The notes under the pieces: model-generated | Told to the model about the DNA's origin: nothing | What the model saw: only the letters and a program-made list of their open reading frames with translations | Databases searched by the model: none | Translations under genes and position numbers: made by a program | Part shown: in pieces, positions 15,602-22,707 of the stretch | Position numbering within the stretch: position 1 is the stretch's first letter | How the letters are laid out: every line of letters begins with the position of its first letter | Source: Paracoccus alkanivorans | GTDB lineage: Bacteria; Pseudomonadota; Alphaproteobacteria; Rhodobacterales; Rhodobacteraceae | Assembly: GCF_003697785.1 (NCBI RefSeq) | Contig: NZ_QOKZ01000008.1 | Location: 1-64,000 of the forward strand | Reading direction: 5' to 3' | DNA: 64,000 nt

Positions 15602-15958
15602 ATGATGCTCATGCGCTGGACGATGATGGTTGTGGGGGCGGTGCTGCTGACCGGCTGTGTCGAGGAAAACCCGCCGCCTGCAAAGGTAACGGACGGAATA
15701 TATGACCTGAACCCGGAAGGCTGCGGGCAGGACCTGTCGGTGACGCGGTTGACGGTTGCCGGTGACCAGTTCCGCTTTTACGAGTCGGTTTGCCGCATGG
15801 AACCTGTCGGACCGGGTGCCGATGGCCTGCAGGCAAGGCTGATCTGCACCGGCGAGGGCGAGAGCTTCGAGCGGCAGGTGAACCTGCGCAGCCATGGCAA
15901 TCTGCTGGACATGACGGAAAACGGCGAGACGCGGCGCTATCACCGCTGCCCGGTGTAA
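15602..15958 (+). CDS. Small lipoprotein, 118 aa
   Basis: The N-terminus has a hydrophobic signal segment ending in the lipobox LLTGC (cysteine at about residue 19), so the mature protein should be lipid-anchored. The rest (GIYDLNPEGCGQDLSVTRLT and later YESVCRMEPV, LICTGEGESF, RYHRCPV) contains four further cysteines that could form two disulfides in the periplasm. I know no function for this family. Two ATG codons at 15602 and 15605 are possible starts, and GGAGG sits directly before them. Confidence 0.7.
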   Translation: MMLMRWTMMVVGAVLLTGCVEENPPPAKVTDGIYDLNPEGCGQDLSVTRLTVAGDQFRFYESVCRMEPVGPGADGLQARLICTGEGESFERQVNLRSHGNLLDMTENGETRRYHRCPV

Positions 15959-16004
15959 GATTTCCATAGATCCCGGCATTGCCTTCAGACCCGGGCTGGC
16001 GAGA

Positions 16005-16373
16005 ATGTCCTTTATGTATGAACGCCGAAACGAGCCGCCGATCTCGGCCAGCAGGTTCCGCCTGCGGGTTCTCTTGCATGTCCTTGCGGCGCTTTGCCTG
16101 TTTCTTGGCTCGGTGTTGGTCGGGGCTGCGGGGTTTGTGCTGTTCGAAGGGATGGACTGGGCGCGGGGAGCCCTGAACGCCACCACATTGATCAGCGGCC
16201 TTGGCGTGGCGGAGATGCCGCAGACCCCCGGAGCAAAACTCTTTGCCAGCCTCTTCGCGCTTTATTCCGGCTTTGTCTTCGTGGCCATGTCGGGGATTGT
16301 GATTGCCCCCATCCTGCACCGGCTTTTGCATTTCTTCCACTGGGACGGATGTGACGAGGAGTCCGGAACATGA
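16005..16373 (+). CDS. Two-helix membrane protein resembling a potassium-channel pore without the selectivity filter
   Basis: A 122-residue membrane protein with two transmembrane helices (about residues 20-47 and 83-107). Between them lies a segment that aligns with a channel pore loop: DWARGALNATTLISGLGVAE, then MPQTPGAKLFASLFALYSGF. In true K+ channels the same place reads TTVGYGD..P.T..G..F. The glycine-rich filter is here ISGLGV, without the conserved Tyr/Phe-Gly-Asp. The tail HRLLHFFHWDGCDEE is cytoplasmic. It may be a channel of other selectivity or a non-conducting relative. It converges on the ECF41 operon, directly abutting its end. Confidence 0.6.
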   Translation: MSFMYERRNEPPISASRFRLRVLLHVLAALCLFLGSVLVGAAGFVLFEGMDWARGALNATTLISGLGVAEMPQTPGAKLFASLFALYSGFVFVAMSGIVIAPILHRLLHFFHWDGCDEESGT

Positions 16374-17267
16374 TCAGGACATCGCCGGATGCCCGCGCAG
16401 ATGGCGCAGCTTGTCGGGGTTGCGCGTAATCCAGATGGCGGCGATCCTGCCGTTGCGGATAGCGAATGCGGTCGTCTGGACTATATTGCCCGCCTCGGTC
16501 GAGACGATTCCGGGCGCCCCGTTGATGCGGCGCAAGGGAGGGCAGGGTTGGGGTATGATCAGGCCCTTGCGTGCCAGTCCGGCAAAGAACCGGGCCGCCC
16601 GTTCCCGGCCTTTCAGCACGTTCATCGCGGCCGGAACCTTGCCGCCGCCATCGGTGTGGATCTCGATCTCCCCGGCGAAGAGATCCAGCAGAGCCTGCAT
16701 GTCGCCATGCCGGCTGGCCTGCCAGAAGGCCTGCGTCATCTGCCGCGCCTCCTGCGTCGGGACCTGCGCGGGAATATCCGCCCCCGCGATCCGCCGCCGG
16801 GCGCGCGAGACCAGTTGCCGGCAATTCTCGGGCGAGCGGCCCACGACCGAGGCGATCTCGTCGAAGGAGAAATCGAAGGCATCGCGCAGGATGAAGGCGG
16901 CGCGCATTTCGGGCGTCAGTTTGTCGAGCGTCAGGATCAGCGCGATCGAGACATCCTCGGTCACGATCCAGTCCTGTTCGGCATCTGTCACCTCGCCCTG
17001 CAGCAACGGCTCGGGCAGCCACGCGCCAATATAGGTTTCGCGGTGCCGATATGCCGATTTCAGGAAATCGAGGCATAGCCGCGTCACCATGGTTCCCAGC
17101 CATTTTCCGGGGCTGTCGATGATATCGGGATCCTGCCGCGACCATATGATCCATGCCTGCTGAAGGATATCCTCGCTTTCGGCCACGGAGCCGGTCATGC
17201 GATAGGCGAGCCCCGCCAGACGGCGGCGCTCTCCCTGGAATATCGCCAGATGCGGGTCAGTGCCCAT
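16374..17267 (-). CDS. ECF41-group RNA polymerase sigma factor (SigJ-like) with SnoaL-like C-terminal domain
   Basis: An extracytoplasmic-function sigma factor of 297 residues. Sigma2 is at about 5-75 (FQGERRRLAGLAYRMTGSVA, then EDILQQAWIIW) and sigma4 at about 105-165 (LTPEMRAAFILRDAFDFSFD, then IASVVGRSPENCRQLVSRAR). The C-terminal SnoaL-like domain (about 180-295) is the built-in regulatory domain of ECF41, which replaces a separate anti-sigma factor. Both ECF41 hallmarks are visible: WLPEPL in the linker and DGGGK in the C-terminal domain. The start at 17267 (MGTDPHLAIFQ) overlaps the end of the CMD gene by eleven bases, so the two form one operon. Confidence 0.9.
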   Translation of the reverse strand: MGTDPHLAIFQGERRRLAGLAYRMTGSVAESEDILQQAWIIWSRQDPDIIDSPGKWLGTMVTRLCLDFLKSAYRHRETYIGAWLPEPLLQGEVTDAEQDWIVTEDVSIALILTLDKLTPEMRAAFILRDAFDFSFDEIASVVGRSPENCRQLVSRARRRIAGADIPAQVPTQEARQMTQAFWQASRHGDMQALLDLFAGEIEIHTDGGGKVPAAMNVLKGRERAARFFAGLARKGLIIPQPCPPLRRINGAPGIVSTEAGNIVQTTAFAIRNGRIAAIWITRNPDKLRHLRGHPAMS

Positions 17268-17721
17268 CGGCCTCGTCCCGGATCGGATGCGCGGACCTGA
17301 ACCCCACCGCAAAGCGGTTCCAGGCGTTGATCGTGGTGATGATCAGGGTCAGTTCCGTGCGTTCGCGTTCGCTGAAAATGGCGGCGAGCGCATTGTAATC
17401 GGCATCGGGCGCGCCTGTCGCCTCGATCCGTGTCAATGCATCGCACCAGCCAAGCGCCGCGCGTTCCCGCGCATCGAAGGCCGGGCTTTCGCGCCAGGCG
17501 GCCAAAACGTCAAGCTGCTGCTGGGTAACACCTGCCTTGCGTGCCTCGGGTGCATGCATGTCGAGACAATAGGCGCAGCCATTGATCTGGGAGGCCCGCA
17601 TTTTCATCAGCCAGCGCAGCCGGGCGGGGATCGACAGGTCCCTGGTCGAGTTTTCAAGGGCGACCAGCGGCTTCATCGCCTCGGGAGCCGCCTTGAAATA
17701 TTCCATTCGTGTCGTGGTCAT
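17257..17721 (-). CDS. Carboxymuconolactone decarboxylase / AhpD-family protein, partner of ECF41
   Basis: A 154-residue protein of the CMD/AhpD superfamily: MTTTRMEYFKAAPEAMKPLV, then LMKMRASQINGCAYCLDMHA, then RERAALGWCDALT. The CxxC pair in GCAYCLDMH, followed by His, is the redox-active site of AhpD-type alkylhydroperoxidases. Genes of this kind are the typical partner and main target of ECF41 sigma factors. The ECF41-type promoter at 17754-17780 lies just upstream, so it is probably switched on by the sigma factor that it precedes. Substrate unknown; a role in peroxide or quinone stress is likely. Confidence 0.88.
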   Translation of the reverse strand: MTTTRMEYFKAAPEAMKPLVALENSTRDLSIPARLRWLMKMRASQINGCAYCLDMHAPEARKAGVTQQQLDVLAAWRESPAFDARERAALGWCDALTRIEATGAPDADYNALAAIFSERERTELTLIITTINAWNRFAVGFRSAHPIRDEADGH

Positions 17722-17753
17722 GCCAGTTCCTCATGTTCTGCTTACAAGAGGAA

Positions 17754-17780
17754 GACGAGACATGCCCCGGTTTTGTGACA
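17754..17780 (-). promoter_or_regulatory. ECF41-type promoter for the CMD-sigma operon
   Basis: On the reverse strand TGTCACA (17774-17780) is followed after exactly 16 bases by CGTC (17754-17757). TGTCACA-N16-CGTC is the promoter signature known for ECF41 sigma factors. It lies 32 bases before the ATG of the CMD gene, at a normal distance for a short leader, and shows that the operon is probably autoregulated. Confidence 0.8.
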
Positions 17781-17813
17781 GCCCCGCCCATCGGGGACTG
17801 CCGGATTTTCGGG

Positions 17814-18431
17814 TCACTCGCGAATTTCGTCGGGATCCACGCCCCAAAGCGCCGCCTTGGGCACCCAGCCACGTTCGCCTCCGCCGGAAATCTCGCACCA
17901 GACGGGATTGCATTCTCCCAAGCGGACGATCGCGCCGGATTCGGCACGCGCCACGACATCGGATTCGGGATCGGGGCGGGTGCGCAACTCGGCCATGTCC
18001 TGCGTGACGACGGCGGTGCGAACGCCGGAAAGAAGCGCATAATGCACCCAGCCACCCGCGCCGTCCTTGTCCTCGACCCGGCGCCAATGCCCGAATTCCG
18101 CCACCACGCGCAGCGGCATGCCGGCATGACGGAAAACCCAATCGATCCGATGCGACAGGCTGGGGCCGCGCCGGGCATTGCCTTCGCTGCCCTTGAGGCT
18201 GACATAGCGGGGAACCGGCAGGTTGGTCACCGGGCCGCGCTGCGCGGCCGTATCGCGGCTGACCTGCGCATTCGCCGGAAGGTTGCTTTGGGCCAGCACC
18301 ACATAGGGATATTGGACATCGCCCCTGCCGTTTTGCCCGGTAGCCTCACCGACGGCCATCTGGCCTGTCATCAATACCGTCAGCGCCAGCCCGGCCGCCG
18401 CACCATTTCCCAGAACAGCCCGTTTCGTCAT
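17814..18431 (-). CDS. Exported SH3-domain protein, 205 aa
   Basis: An N-terminal signal peptide (AAAGLALTVLMTGQMAVGEA) suggests export. From about residue 70 two SH3-like repeats can be seen: NLPVPRYVSLKGSEGNARRG followed by MPLRVVAEFGHWRRVEDKDG, and later AELRTRPDPESDVVARAESG followed by CNPVWCEISGGGERGWVPKA. Each has the R.gPs....v......p..v......W..v.D..g..GWvh pattern of bacterial SH3_4 domains, which often bind peptidoglycan. The gene is divergent from the D-2-hydroxyacid dehydrogenase, with about 200 bases between them. The exact partner is unknown. Confidence 0.8.
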   Translation of the reverse strand: MTKRAVLGNGAAAGLALTVLMTGQMAVGEATGQNGRGDVQYPYVVLAQSNLPANAQVSRDTAAQRGPVTNLPVPRYVSLKGSEGNARRGPSLSHRIDWVFRHAGMPLRVVAEFGHWRRVEDKDGAGGWVHYALLSGVRTAVVTQDMAELRTRPDPESDVVARAESGAIVRLGECNPVWCEISGGGERGWVPKAALWGVDPDEIRE

Positions 18432-18630
18432 TCGTTATCCGTTCCTGCCTGACCGTTTTACCGGCCTCCATGATCATGGGCCAATCCCGCGCGCCACCCG
18501 TTTCGGCGGTTGGCGTCGGAACCGGACCTTTCAAGGGTCTTGTGCCTGCCCTTCAACGCAGGCAGTTTGCCAAAAGCGGCCCGGCATTGGAAGTGCGCCA
18601 CCGGCACGGTTTCGAGAAAGTGAGGCAATC

Positions 18631-19638
18631 ATGCAAGCAATCAGCCCGACTTCATCGCGTCCCAAGCTGCGGGTCACCGTCACCCGCCGCCTGCCTGAAC
18701 CGATCGAGACCCGTATGAAAGAGCTTTTCGATGTCAGCCTGCGCGATGACGATCGCAAGATGAGCCGGGACGAACTGGTCGCCGCGATGAAGGACAGCGA
18801 TGTCCTGGTGCCCACGGTCACCGACCAGATCGACGCCAATATGCTGGCGCAGGCGGGCGAACGGCTCAAGCTGATCGCGAATTACGGCGCGGGGGTGGAT
18901 CATATCGATGTCATGTCGGCCCGGCAGCGCGGCGTGCTGGTGTCGAACACGCCCGGCGTCGTGACCGAGGATACCGCCGACATGGCCATGGCGCTGATCC
19001 TTGCCGTGACCCGCCGTATCCCCGAGGGCCTAGCAGAGATGCAGGCCGGGCGTTGGGGCGGATGGGCGCCGACCGCGCATCTGGGCGGGCGCGTCGGCGG
19101 ACGGCGGCTTGGCATCCTTGGCATGGGCCGGATCGGGCAGGCCGTGGCACGGCGTGCCAATGTCTTCGGGATGCAGGTGCATTACCATAACCGCAAGCGC
19201 CTTCGCCCCGAGATCGAAGAGGAACTGCAGGCGACCTATTGGGAAAGCCTCGACCAGATGCTGGCCCGGATGGATATTGTCAGCGTGAACGCGCCGCACA
19301 CGCCCTCGACTTTCCACCTGCTGAACGCAAGGCGGCTCAAGCTGCTGAAGCCCACCGCCGTCGTCGTGAACACCTCACGCGGGGAGGTGATCGACGAGAA
19401 CGCGCTGACCCGGATGCTGCGCGCCGGAGAGATCGCCGGGGCGGGGCTCGACGTGTTCGAGCATGGGCACGAGATCAATCCGCGCCTGCGCGAACTGCCC
19501 AACGTGGTGCTGCTGCCGCATATGGGTTCGGCCACGGTCGAGGGCCGCAACGAGATGGGCGAGAAGGTCATCATCAATGTCAAGACATTCGCCGATGGGC
19601 ACCGGCCGCCGGATCTGGTCGTGCCAAGCATGTTGTAA
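18631..19638 (+). CDS. D-2-hydroxyacid dehydrogenase (glyoxylate/hydroxypyruvate reductase-like)
   Basis: A 335-residue NAD(P)H-dependent 2-hydroxyacid dehydrogenase that reduces a 2-keto acid such as glyoxylate or hydroxypyruvate. The substrate-binding loop is NYGAGVDHIDV (near 88) and the nucleotide-binding glycines are in LGMGRIGQAVARR (near 165). The catalytic residues lie in VNTSRGEVIDE (Arg), EHGHEINPRL (Glu) and LLPHMGSAT (His). The product class is secure but the exact substrate is not. Start at ATG 18631; no close operon partner upstream, and an MFS gene follows after 15 bases. Confidence 0.9.
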   Translation: MQAISPTSSRPKLRVTVTRRLPEPIETRMKELFDVSLRDDDRKMSRDELVAAMKDSDVLVPTVTDQIDANMLAQAGERLKLIANYGAGVDHIDVMSARQRGVLVSNTPGVVTEDTADMAMALILAVTRRIPEGLAEMQAGRWGGWAPTAHLGGRVGGRRLGILGMGRIGQAVARRANVFGMQVHYHNRKRLRPEIEEELQATYWESLDQMLARMDIVSVNAPHTPSTFHLLNARRLKLLKPTAVVVNTSRGEVIDENALTRMLRAGEIAGAGLDVFEHGHEINPRLRELPNVVLLPHMGSATVEGRNEMGEKVIINVKTFADGHRPPDLVVPSML

Positions 19639-19653
19639 ACCGGGAGGCGAAGC

Positions 19654-20838
19654 ATGACGAATCGCGATGACCGGCCTGCCGGCCCGATCCGCTTGGCCGT
19701 GTCGGCCCTGTTCTTTGCCAATGGCTTGATGATCGGCAGTTGGGCGCCCAAGCTGCCGGCATTGATGGCGAGGCTCGAAATCAGCGAAGGCACCGCCGGG
19801 CTGGTCGTATTGATGCTGGGAGTGGGCTCGCTTCTGGTGATGCCGGTATTCGGTGCGATGACGGCGCGGCACGGCTCGGCCCGGGCGGTGCGGATCTCGG
19901 CGCTTCTGGCACTGCCGACGCTCCTGCTGATGTCGCTTGCGCCCAGCCTGTTGCTCGTGGCCGGTGCGGTGCTGCTTTACGGAGGTTTCCTGGGCGGCAT
20001 GGACGTGGCGATGAACGCCAATGCCGTTGCCGTCGAGCGTGCTCGCCGACGGGCCATCATGTCCTCCTGCCACGGATTCTGGAGCCTGGGCGGCGTGGTT
20101 GGCGCGGGGCTGGGCGGCGTGGCGTTGTCCTCTCTTGGAGAGATGGGGCACGCGCTTCTGGTGACGCTGATCTTTGCCGCCGTGCTGGGCTTTGCGCTGC
20201 CAAGGATGCTGAAGGATGCGCCCGACGCGCGCGAGGCCAGGGCGCCGCTGAGGCTGCCGCGTTCGCCCTTGCCCTATATCATCGGTTTCATGGCGCTGTG
20301 CTGCATGGTGCCCGAGGGTGCGATCCTCGATTGGGCGGCGGTTTATCTGCAGCGCGAGATGGGAGCCTCGCTTTCGCTGGCGGGCTGGGGCTTTGCGGCC
20401 TGTGCGGCGACGATGGCCGTGATGCGTTTCATCGGTGATCTGCTGCGGCAAAAGCTGGGCGCGGTCAGCATGTTGCGGATCAGCGCGGTGGTGGCGATCG
20501 CCGGGCTGGGGATCGCCGGAATGGCCCCGGGGCCGATGCTGGCGATCATCGGTTTCGGTTTTGCGGGGCTTGGCATCGCCAATCTCGTGCCGATCGCCTT
20601 TTCCGCCGCCGGAAACCTGCCCATGATGGCGCCGGGGGTGGGCCTCGCCGTGGTGACGATGATGGGCTATTCCGGCATCCTGCTGGCGCCGGGAAGCATC
20701 GGGTTCCTGGCCGAGAGGATGAGCTTTTCCGCCATCTATATGGGCCTTGCCGGATTGCTGATCGTGCCGCTGCTGCTGTCGCCGCTGGTGCGGACAGCCG
20801 AGTTCACGGATCAGGAGGATGCCGCAGCGGCGGTTTGA
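19654..20838 (+). CDS. MFS transporter, 394 aa
   Basis: A polytopic inner-membrane protein of about 12 helices with the features of the major facilitator superfamily. After the first helix comes GSWAPKLPALMARLEISEGT, and the loop between helices 2 and 3 reads GAMTARHGSARAVR, a variant of the family motif G..aDr.Gr. A second conserved place, NANAVAVERARRRAIMSSCH, lies before helix 5. Sequences like this are usually annotated YbjJ-like, with sugar or drug substrates not proven. It follows the dehydrogenase by 15 bases and may share its transcript. It converges on panB. Confidence 0.85.
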   Translation: MTNRDDRPAGPIRLAVSALFFANGLMIGSWAPKLPALMARLEISEGTAGLVVLMLGVGSLLVMPVFGAMTARHGSARAVRISALLALPTLLLMSLAPSLLLVAGAVLLYGGFLGGMDVAMNANAVAVERARRRAIMSSCHGFWSLGGVVGAGLGGVALSSLGEMGHALLVTLIFAAVLGFALPRMLKDAPDAREARAPLRLPRSPLPYIIGFMALCCMVPEGAILDWAAVYLQREMGASLSLAGWGFAACAATMAVMRFIGDLLRQKLGAVSMLRISAVVAIAGLGIAGMAPGPMLAIIGFGFAGLGIANLVPIAFSAAGNLPMMAPGVGLAVVTMMGYSGILLAPGSIGFLAERMSFSAIYMGLAGLLIVPLLLSPLVRTAEFTDQEDAAAAV

Positions 20839-20856
20839 GGCAGGCGGGGCAACCCT

Positions 20857-21666
20857 CTAACGGTAGACCTGCCCATCCCCGGGAAAGCTGCGGTCACGGA
20901 CGGCTTCGGCATAGGCTGCGATCGCCTCCTCGGTCCGGGGACCGAGATCGCCGAATTTGCGCACGAAACGCGGCACGCGGCCGGACAGACCCAGCATGTC
21001 GTCCAGCACGAGGATCTGCCCGTCGCAACGGTTCGAGGCGCCGATACCGATGGTCGGCACCGGGACGGCTTCGGTGATGCGGTCGGCAAGCGCCTCCATC
21101 ACGCCCTCGACGACAATGCAGAAGGCGCCTGCATCGGCCACGGCCTCTGCGTCGGCGACATGGGCGGGCCAGTCGGATTCGTCGCGGCCCTGGGTCTTGA
21201 AACCGCCCATGGTGTTGGTCGCCTGCGGGGTCAGGCCGACATGGCCCATGACCGGGATACCGCGTTCGGTCAGGAAGCGGATGGTTTCGGCCATGCGCGT
21301 CCCGCCTTCCAGCTTGACGGCGCCCGCGCCGGTTTCGGCCATGATCCGGGCGGCGTTGCGGAAGGCCTGTTTCGGGCTTTCCTCATAGCTGCCGAAAGGC
21401 ATGTCGATCACGACCAGTGCCCGCTGGCTGCCGCGCATGGCGGCCTGTCCATGCAGGATCATCATTTCGAGCGTGACGCCGATGGTCGAGGGCAGGCCAT
21501 GCACTACCATCCCGAGACTGTCGCCGACGAGGATCACCTCGGCATGCTTGTCGACCATGGCAGCCATCGGCGCGGTATAGGCGGTCAGCGAGACGATGGG
21601 CGTGCCGCCCTTGCGGGCGGCGATTTCGGGTGTGGTGATACGCTTGATCGGGGCTTGTGCGGACAT
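20857..21666 (-). CDS. panB: 3-methyl-2-oxobutanoate hydroxymethyltransferase
   Basis: Transfers a hydroxymethyl group from 5,10-methylene-tetrahydrofolate to 2-oxoisovalerate to make ketopantoate, the first step of pantothenate and coenzyme A synthesis. At 269 residues it has the normal length. Visible landmarks are [20 protein letters not shown], the metal site [26 protein letters not shown] and GHVGLTPQ, plus [20 protein letters not shown] near the end. It sits directly after panC (10 bases), forming the panC-panB operon. Confidence 0.96.
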   Translation of the reverse strand: MSAQAPIKRITTPEIAARKGGTPIVSLTAYTAPMAAMVDKHAEVILVGDSLGMVVHGLPSTIGVTLEMMILHGQAAMRGSQRALVVIDMPFGSYEESPKQAFRNAARIMAETGAGAVKLEGGTRMAETIRFLTERGIPVMGHVGLTPQATNTMGGFKTQGRDESDWPAHVADAEAVADAGAFCIVVEGVMEALADRITEAVPVPTIGIGASNRCDGQILVLDDMLGLSGRVPRFVRKFGDLGPRTEEAIAAYAEAVRDRSFPGDGQVYR

Positions 21667-21676
21667 GCGGACCTCT

Positions 21677-22534
21677 TCAGGGATGCGCGACGCGTTGATC
21701 GATCAGCAGCACATCGCCGAAGCGGACGGCCAGCAGGATCACAACGGGGCGGTCGATATGGTTGATCCGCGACAGGTCGGTGGCGTCGCGGATGTCGATG
21801 AAGCGGGTCTCGCCGCAAGGTTCGCTGTCCAGCATCGCGCGGATCTCGCGGCGCAGCGCGGTGAGGGTGACGCCTTCCGCCACCAGCTGCTGCGCGCGGT
21901 CGAGGGCGCGGCACAGCACCGGGGCGGCCGCCCGGTCCTGCGGGCTCAGGCGCAGATTGCGCGAGGACATGGCAAGCCCGTCAGCCTCGCGCACGGTGGG
22001 GACGGGGATGATTCGCACCGGCATGTCCAGATCGCCGACCATCTGCCGGATGATGGTCAGTTGCTGGTAGTCCTTCTCGCCGAAGGCGGCGGCATCGCAG
22101 CGGGTGATGTTGAACAGCTTGGTCACCACCGTGGTCACGCCGCGGAAATGGCCGGGGCGCAGCCGCCCGATCAGCATCCGCGACAGGGCCGTGGCCTCGA
22201 CAATGGTCTGGGTGCCGGGGGGATAGATATCCCCTGCCGTGGGCAGGAAGGCGGCATCGACGCCCGCCTGCCGCAACAGCGCCAGGTCGTTTTCCTCGTT
22301 GCGGGGATATTTGTCGAGATCCTCGTTCGGACCGAATTGCGTCGGATTGACGAAGATCGATGTCACCAGCCGCCCGCCGCCCTGTGCCTTCAGCCAGTCG
22401 CGGGCGCGGGCGACCAATGTCATGTGCCCGTCATGCAATGCGCCCATTGTGGGCACCAGCGCGATGCGCTGCCCCTCGGCCCGCCACGCATCCGCGCATT
22501 CGCGCATGGCCTGCTTGCTGCGGCAAATCTGCAT
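21677..22534 (-). CDS. panC: Pantothenate synthetase
   Basis: Joins pantoate and beta-alanine using ATP to give pantothenate. 285 residues, standard length. The ATP site [14 protein letters not shown] is near residue 28 (HxGH type), followed by [20 protein letters not shown], then [16 protein letters not shown] and MSSRNLRLS, which is the KMSKS-like loop. ATG 22534 is chosen because GGGAGGAGG lies just upstream and the family begins at this point. It is the first gene of the panC-panB operon and is divergent from the dimethylglycine dehydrogenase gene. Confidence 0.96.
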   Translation of the reverse strand: MQICRSKQAMRECADAWRAEGQRIALVPTMGALHDGHMTLVARARDWLKAQGGGRLVTSIFVNPTQFGPNEDLDKYPRNEENDLALLRQAGVDAAFLPTAGDIYPPGTQTIVEATALSRMLIGRLRPGHFRGVTTVVTKLFNITRCDAAAFGEKDYQQLTIIRQMVGDLDMPVRIIPVPTVREADGLAMSSRNLRLSPQDRAAAPVLCRALDRAQQLVAEGVTLTALRREIRAMLDSEPCGETRFIDIRDATDLSRINHIDRPVVILLAVRFGDVLLIDQRVAHP

Positions 22535-22707
22535 TATCCTGATCCTCCTCCCGAGGGATGGGGCCCAAATTAGCCTTTCGAGCGCGTTTAGCACAAGTGC
22601 TGCGATGCAGCATGTCGTTTTTTGCCGCCAATGGTCGGGCGGATGGGACCGTTCGGAATTTGCTCTGGCACTAACGGAGGAAATTCGGGCCAGAGGAGTC
22701 GCCAGCC

